From the NCBI GenBank assembly GCA_028718045.1, contig JAQUMQ010000061.1:1-7643 (forward strand): 7,643 bases of DNA. The letters are read 5' to 3'. Positions 4,856 to 7,643 of this stretch are shown piece after piece. The DNA is from Actinomycetota bacterium. GTDB taxonomy: Bacteria; Actinomycetota; Humimicrobiia; Humimicrobiales; Humimicrobiaceae. The notes under the pieces are model-generated. The model did not search any database and was not told the DNA's origin. It worked only from the letters and a program-made list of their open reading frames with translations. Position 1 is the stretch's first letter; each line of letters begins with the position of its first letter. Position numbers and translations under genes: made by a program.

Positions 4856-5599
4856 TTATCTGAAAACATCTTTAAGCTTTACTTTTAATCCGTCAAAAAT
4901 GTAGGAATTTGCGGTCTCCTTATTTTTATAAGTTTTGTTCTGGCTTATATCATTTTTTTCAAAAAGGTATATCGTAATCTCCTTATTCATAGGATTTACT
5001 ATCCAGTATTCTTTTACGCCTGTAGACATGTATAGATCAAGTTTTTTTACGGCATCTCTTTTTATGGCAAATTCCGATAAGATTTCGACAACCAGTGAAG
5101 GGGCACCCATATAATAGCCTTTTTTATTGAGTTTTTCCTCAAGATCGCAGATTACCATAAGATCCGGTTCCACTACATTGATGTTATCGGGATTTCTCTT
5201 AAGTGTTATATCATATGGTGAAAGCATCGGCTGGCACTTTTTTCCTTTAAACCAGTTGTAAAAAAGCATATAAAGTTCCCCGAGTGCTTTTTGATGATTG
5301 GTTTTTGGGGAAATCATTTGATAAAGTTCCCCATCTATATACTCATACCTGTCCTCGTTGTTTTTTGTTAATTTAAGGAATTCTTCATATGAAATTTTTT
5401 TTGGTTTGTAATTAAGAGCTGCCGCTTCTTCGCTGATTAAAAATGCACCGTCGAGTCTGATTGTATTATTCGAAGCTTCCTTGAACGGACAAAGTTTTGC
5501 AATCTTTCTGCCGTAGTTTGAAATTACGATTTCTTCTTTTGTGCATTCTCTCAGATATTTCCCTAAATTATTTTTTAAGTCTGTTGAATTTACAATCAA
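4856..5599 (-). CDS. Phd/YefM antitoxin-like domain fused to a Uma2 family (DUF820) nuclease domain
   Basis: A 247-residue fusion. Residues 1-45 (MIVNSTDLKNNLGKYL, then EEIVISNYGRKIAKLCPF) are a classic Phd/YefM N-terminus, the part of these antitoxins that dimerises and binds operator DNA. After a linker, residues about 70-247 are a Uma2 / DUF820 domain of the PD-(D/E)XK nuclease fold: YIDGEL (87-92, Glu91), VEPDLMV (143-149, Asp146), PSLVVEILS (167-175, Glu172), Lys185/Lys186, then Tyr190 and GVKEYWIVNP (194-203). All expected acidic residues are present, so the domain may be active. The start is TTG 5599, chosen because it aligns exactly with the family N-terminus; there is no in-frame ATG upstream before the stop and only a weak AAGAG binding site. 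A strong promoter and 9-bp tandem repeats lie upstream. No separate toxin or antitoxin gene adjoins. The domains are clear; the biological role is unknown. Confidence 0.88.
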   Translation of the reverse strand: MIVNSTDLKNNLGKYLRECTKEEIVISNYGRKIAKLCPFKEASNNTIRLDGAFLISEEAAALNYKPKKISYEEFLKLTKNNEDRYEYIDGELYQMISPKTNHQKALGELYMLFYNWFKGKKCQPMLSPYDITLKRNPDNINVVEPDLMVICDLEEKLNKKGYYMGAPSLVVEILSEFAIKRDAVKKLDLYMSTGVKEYWIVNPMNKEITIYLFEKNDISQNKTYKNKETANSYIFDGLKVKLKDVFR

Positions 5600-5651
5600 T
5601 GATTTTCTCTTTTCACAAGCAACTTATGAGCAATATTATTAGTTTTAAAAA

Positions 5652-5681
5652 TAAATCAGCTAAATCAGCTAACTTGGCTAA
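5652..5681 (-). repeat. tandem 9-bp repeats at the predicted transcription start, operator-like
   Basis: On the + strand TAAATCAGC occurs twice in tandem (5652-5660, 5661-5669), followed by a degenerate third unit, TAACTTGGC (5670-5678), and TAA. The array begins within a few bases of the predicted start (about 5679) and lies at +1 to about +28 of the Phd-Uma2 transcript. Phd/YefM antitoxins repress their own promoters at repeated sites, so this is a reasonable operator candidate. Confidence 0.6.
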
Positions 5682-5685
5682 TACT

Positions 5686-5713
5686 ATTATATATAATTGT
5701 TCTTAGCAGTCAA
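5686..5713 (-). promoter_or_regulatory. near-consensus sigma-A promoter of the Phd-Uma2 gene
   Basis: Read on the - strand, TTGACT (5713-5708) is followed after 16 bases by a perfect TATAAT (5691-5686): 11 of 12 consensus bases. Transcription should start near 5679, giving a leader of about 80 bases. This strong promoter contrasts with the TTG start and weak ribosome binding site of the gene. Confidence 0.75.
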
Positions 5714-5776
5714 TGATATTATTGAAATAGCTTGGTAAATATTGAATTGATGTTCGGATTATATAGGTTTTTTAAT

Positions 5777-7636
5777 TTATTCTTTTTTGAATAAGTTAAT
5801 GAAACGGTCCCAAAAACTTTCTTTCTTTATTTCTTCCTGCAGGTTATTGTTGCCGGTTTTCTCTTGTTTGATTTCATCCGTTTGCATTATGAATTGAACC
5901 TGGGAATTTAGGTTATTATCATTATCCATAAAAGAGTTATAATTTTTATATAATGAATTAATTTCATCGGTTAATGCTGTTCCTGACTTTACTTTATCGA
6001 TATTTTCGATGATTTTACTTCTTATTTCAGATATACCCTCGTTTTTTAATTTTTTGATACCGTTTCTTATCTTTATATTTCCGTCTATTATCTTTCCTAT
6101 ATCATCGGGTAATGTTTGGGTTTCGGTATATAGTTTGTCTGTGCCTTCATGGATTTCGCTAACTCCACCGCTGTATCGGCTCCACCCCGAAATTAACTGG
6201 TCATATCCTTCGATTAGCTGATCGAGACCTGATGGCAAGGCAGCCATGCTTGAAGACAGCTGGCTTACTCCGTTACCGTATTGAGTAATGCCACCCGCAA
6301 GAGAACTTAGTCCACCGGAAAGGTTACCCATTCCATCGCTGATTGCTTGCATTCCTCCGTGCATTGAATTCATGGCATCCATTTCGCCGTTTGCTATTGC
6401 AAGTAATTGCTGATATGTAACATTTGTCGGATCGGAAGATACCAAAGATTCCGCAATAGCTACGAGGCTGCCGTGATTATTCTTTAGATCTCCCATGCCT
6501 GCAGCAAGAGCGGCTGTGTTAGCCGACAAAGTCGATGCACCGCTTGCCGATTGATCTAAGCCGTTTTTTATGCTGACTATGTTTGATGAAAGCTGGTTTA
6601 CGGCGCTGACAAGTTCGCCGCTTTTATTTTTAAAATCATTCAAAGCAGAATTGATATCAAAAAGCCCTCTGGTCATATCTTCACTGCTGTTTTTTAAAGT
6701 ACCCAATCCGCTGTTTATATCGGATATTGCATTGACAAGTTCGCCGCTTCCGTTCTTTAGATCGGTTAAGCCATTATTTAATTTATTGTTGCCGTTGACT
6801 ATATCGTCACAGCCGTCCTCCATCTCTATCAAGCCATCATCGAATTCATATAAATTCTTTTCCGTTTCCTCTAAATCGGTCGTAACAGGTATTTTGCTTG
6901 GAATGACTACGATATTTATAGGATTCAGTTCGATGTCTTTTCCATACATTTCGATAATGAAATTTGATTCGGGGAAAGGAAAATCCGCAAAAGATATATT
7001 CAGGTCTTTTCCTGTAAGGACATTCATAGAGCTATCTGCTGTTATTTTTGAAAATTTTGTTATATCTGCTTTTAGGCTTACCTGAACCATCAAAGGTACA
7101 TAATAATCTTCCTCGACAGGTTTGTCTTTGCCATGGTAATCCGTATAGGAAATTACTTTGTTTTGCTTTAGGTTGTTTTTTATCTTGATTTCAATTTTGA
7201 TGTTTCCGGATTTTCCGGCAAGCTGTTCGCCTTTGATTTCCTTTCCTTCAAGAAAGTATTTTATGCTTACGTCGATAGGCAATGCTTTTTTTGTCGTACC
7301 TTCATAAAACAAGCTTCCTGATTTAAAAGCATTATAAGGCCAGATTACTTTACTGCCATCTACTTTGGGCTTTTCACCGTTATTCATATTCTTGATTTCC
7401 GAGTACTTTCCATAATCGATAAATTCGCTATCGTTTTCGGATGAAGCCGTTATATAAAGCCAATTCACCATTTTTTCTTCCTTTACGCTTCCGTCGTAAT
7501 TTAAGTTTACATATACGGTTTCGTTTTTAGCTTCCGGCATTTTGGTAAAGGCATTTATGCTGATAAAAACAAGTATGAATGATATTACCGATATTATTTT
7601 TATAATATTATGTTTTATATTTTTGATTTTTTTCAT
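5777..7636 (-). CDS. exported YhgE/Pip-like protein with X-X-X-Leu-X-X-Gly heptad repeats
   Basis: A 619-residue protein with a lysine-rich N-terminus and one hydrophobic helix (11-29), read as an uncleaved anchor or a signal peptide; no lipobox and no LPXTG are seen. Residues about 40-250 are a beta-rich domain, and 260-530 carry heptads such as LNNGLTDLKNG and LSGGLSSLAGGITQYGNG, the pattern of the X-X-X-Leu-X-X-Gly repeats in YhgE/Pip proteins. SGELV recurs at 297-301 and 339-343, exactly six heptads apart. The C-terminus (FWDRFINLFKKE) is a short amphipathic segment rather than a clear membrane helix, so the multi-spanning C-terminal part of full YhgE is missing. Such stand-alone proteins are often coded next to MMPL/RND-type exporters; any partner would lie beyond the right edge. 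ATG 7636 is preceded by AGCAGCA; its ribosome binding site, if any, is outside the window. No clear terminator separates it from the Phd-Uma2 gene 177 bases on. Confidence 0.8.
   Translation of the reverse strand: MKKIKNIKHNIIKIISVISFILVFISINAFTKMPEAKNETVYVNLNYDGSVKEEKMVNWLYITASSENDSEFIDYGKYSEIKNMNNGEKPKVDGSKVIWPYNAFKSGSLFYEGTTKKALPIDVSIKYFLEGKEIKGEQLAGKSGNIKIEIKIKNNLKQNKVISYTDYHGKDKPVEEDYYVPLMVQVSLKADITKFSKITADSSMNVLTGKDLNISFADFPFPESNFIIEMYGKDIELNPINIVVIPSKIPVTTDLEETEKNLYEFDDGLIEMEDGCDDIVNGNNKLNNGLTDLKNGSGELVNAISDINSGLGTLKNSSEDMTRGLFDINSALNDFKNKSGELVSAVNQLSSNIVSIKNGLDQSASGASTLSANTAALAAGMGDLKNNHGSLVAIAESLVSSDPTNVTYQQLLAIANGEMDAMNSMHGGMQAISDGMGNLSGGLSSLAGGITQYGNGVSQLSSSMAALPSGLDQLIEGYDQLISGWSRYSGGVSEIHEGTDKLYTETQTLPDDIGKIIDGNIKIRNGIKKLKNEGISEIRSKIIENIDKVKSGTALTDEINSLYKNYNSFMDNDNNLNSQVQFIMQTDEIKQEKTGNNNLQEEIKKESFWDRFINLFKKE
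6607..6749 (-). repeat. internal 126-bp-spaced direct repeat in the heptad gene
   Basis: A 17-base segment (6607-6623) recurs exactly at 6733-6749, an offset of 126 bases or 42 codons. It encodes the SGELV motif in both copies, and about 24 surrounding residues are similar. This indicates growth of the heptad region by duplication of a six-heptad block. Confidence 0.8.
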
Positions 7637-7643
7637 TGCTGCT

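Noticed and set aside
5652..5681. Short CRISPR array
   Set aside because: The units are 9 bases long and directly adjacent without spacers, so this is an operator-type tandem repeat at most.
6570..7085. 171-codon open frame on the + strand inside the heptad-repeat gene
   Set aside because: Antisense shadow of a long coding frame; no ribosome binding site, and the product is a Ser/Phe-rich low-complexity mirror.
1..7643. tRNA, rRNA, transposase or phage genes
   Set aside because: No matching tRNA arms, rRNA segments, transposase motifs or integrase motifs were seen on either strand.

Overview
This is an AT-rich window with strong Shine-Dalgarno sequences, TTGACA/TATAAT-type promoters and intrinsic terminators. 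A diderm origin is unlikely: there is a short lipoprotein with a Firmicutes-style signal, an exported YhgE/Pip-type heptad-repeat protein, and close matches to Clostridia-type protein families. I infer a low-GC anaerobic Bacillota, most likely a clostridium. The exact genus cannot be read from the sequence.

Left part (1-810): the tail of an upstream gene (to 113) is followed by about 700 bases with no normal gene. Within this gap are a good -35 box (345-350), a strong Shine-Dalgarno in front of a two-codon reading frame (438-461), a 10-bp dyad around it, and a textbook terminator (569-610) whose loop carries ACCUCC. I read 379-610 as a candidate small RNA or a leader/attenuator for the next operon.

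Middle left (811-3847, + strand): a CoA-disulfide/persulfide reductase with a fused rhodanese domain and an MGMT-like protein without the acceptor cysteine motif form a likely two-gene operon (40-base gap). It ends at an unusual long-loop stem with a T-run. A separate yjbQ-family gene follows, with its own terminator. Together these suggest thiol/persulfide handling plus a DNA-damage-recognition-like protein.

Middle (3848-4855): a very small lipoprotein consists of a signal peptide, a lipidation cysteine and a Thr/Ser/Glu-rich tail with no folded domain. It is followed by a 22-bp RNA-polarised hairpin, a terminator, and a GC-richer structured patch of unknown nature.

Right part (4856-7636, - strand): a single protein joins a Phd/YefM antitoxin-like N-terminus to a Uma2 nuclease domain. 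It has a near-consensus promoter with tandem 9-bp repeats at the predicted transcription start. Upstream of it on the same strand lies a 619-residue exported X-X-X-Leu-X-X-Gly heptad-repeat protein, a type usually found beside MMPL/RND-like exporters; any partner lies outside the window.

The most noteworthy items are the candidate RNA with complementary SD and anti-SD loops, and the self-contained Phd-Uma2 fusion with its operator-like repeats.
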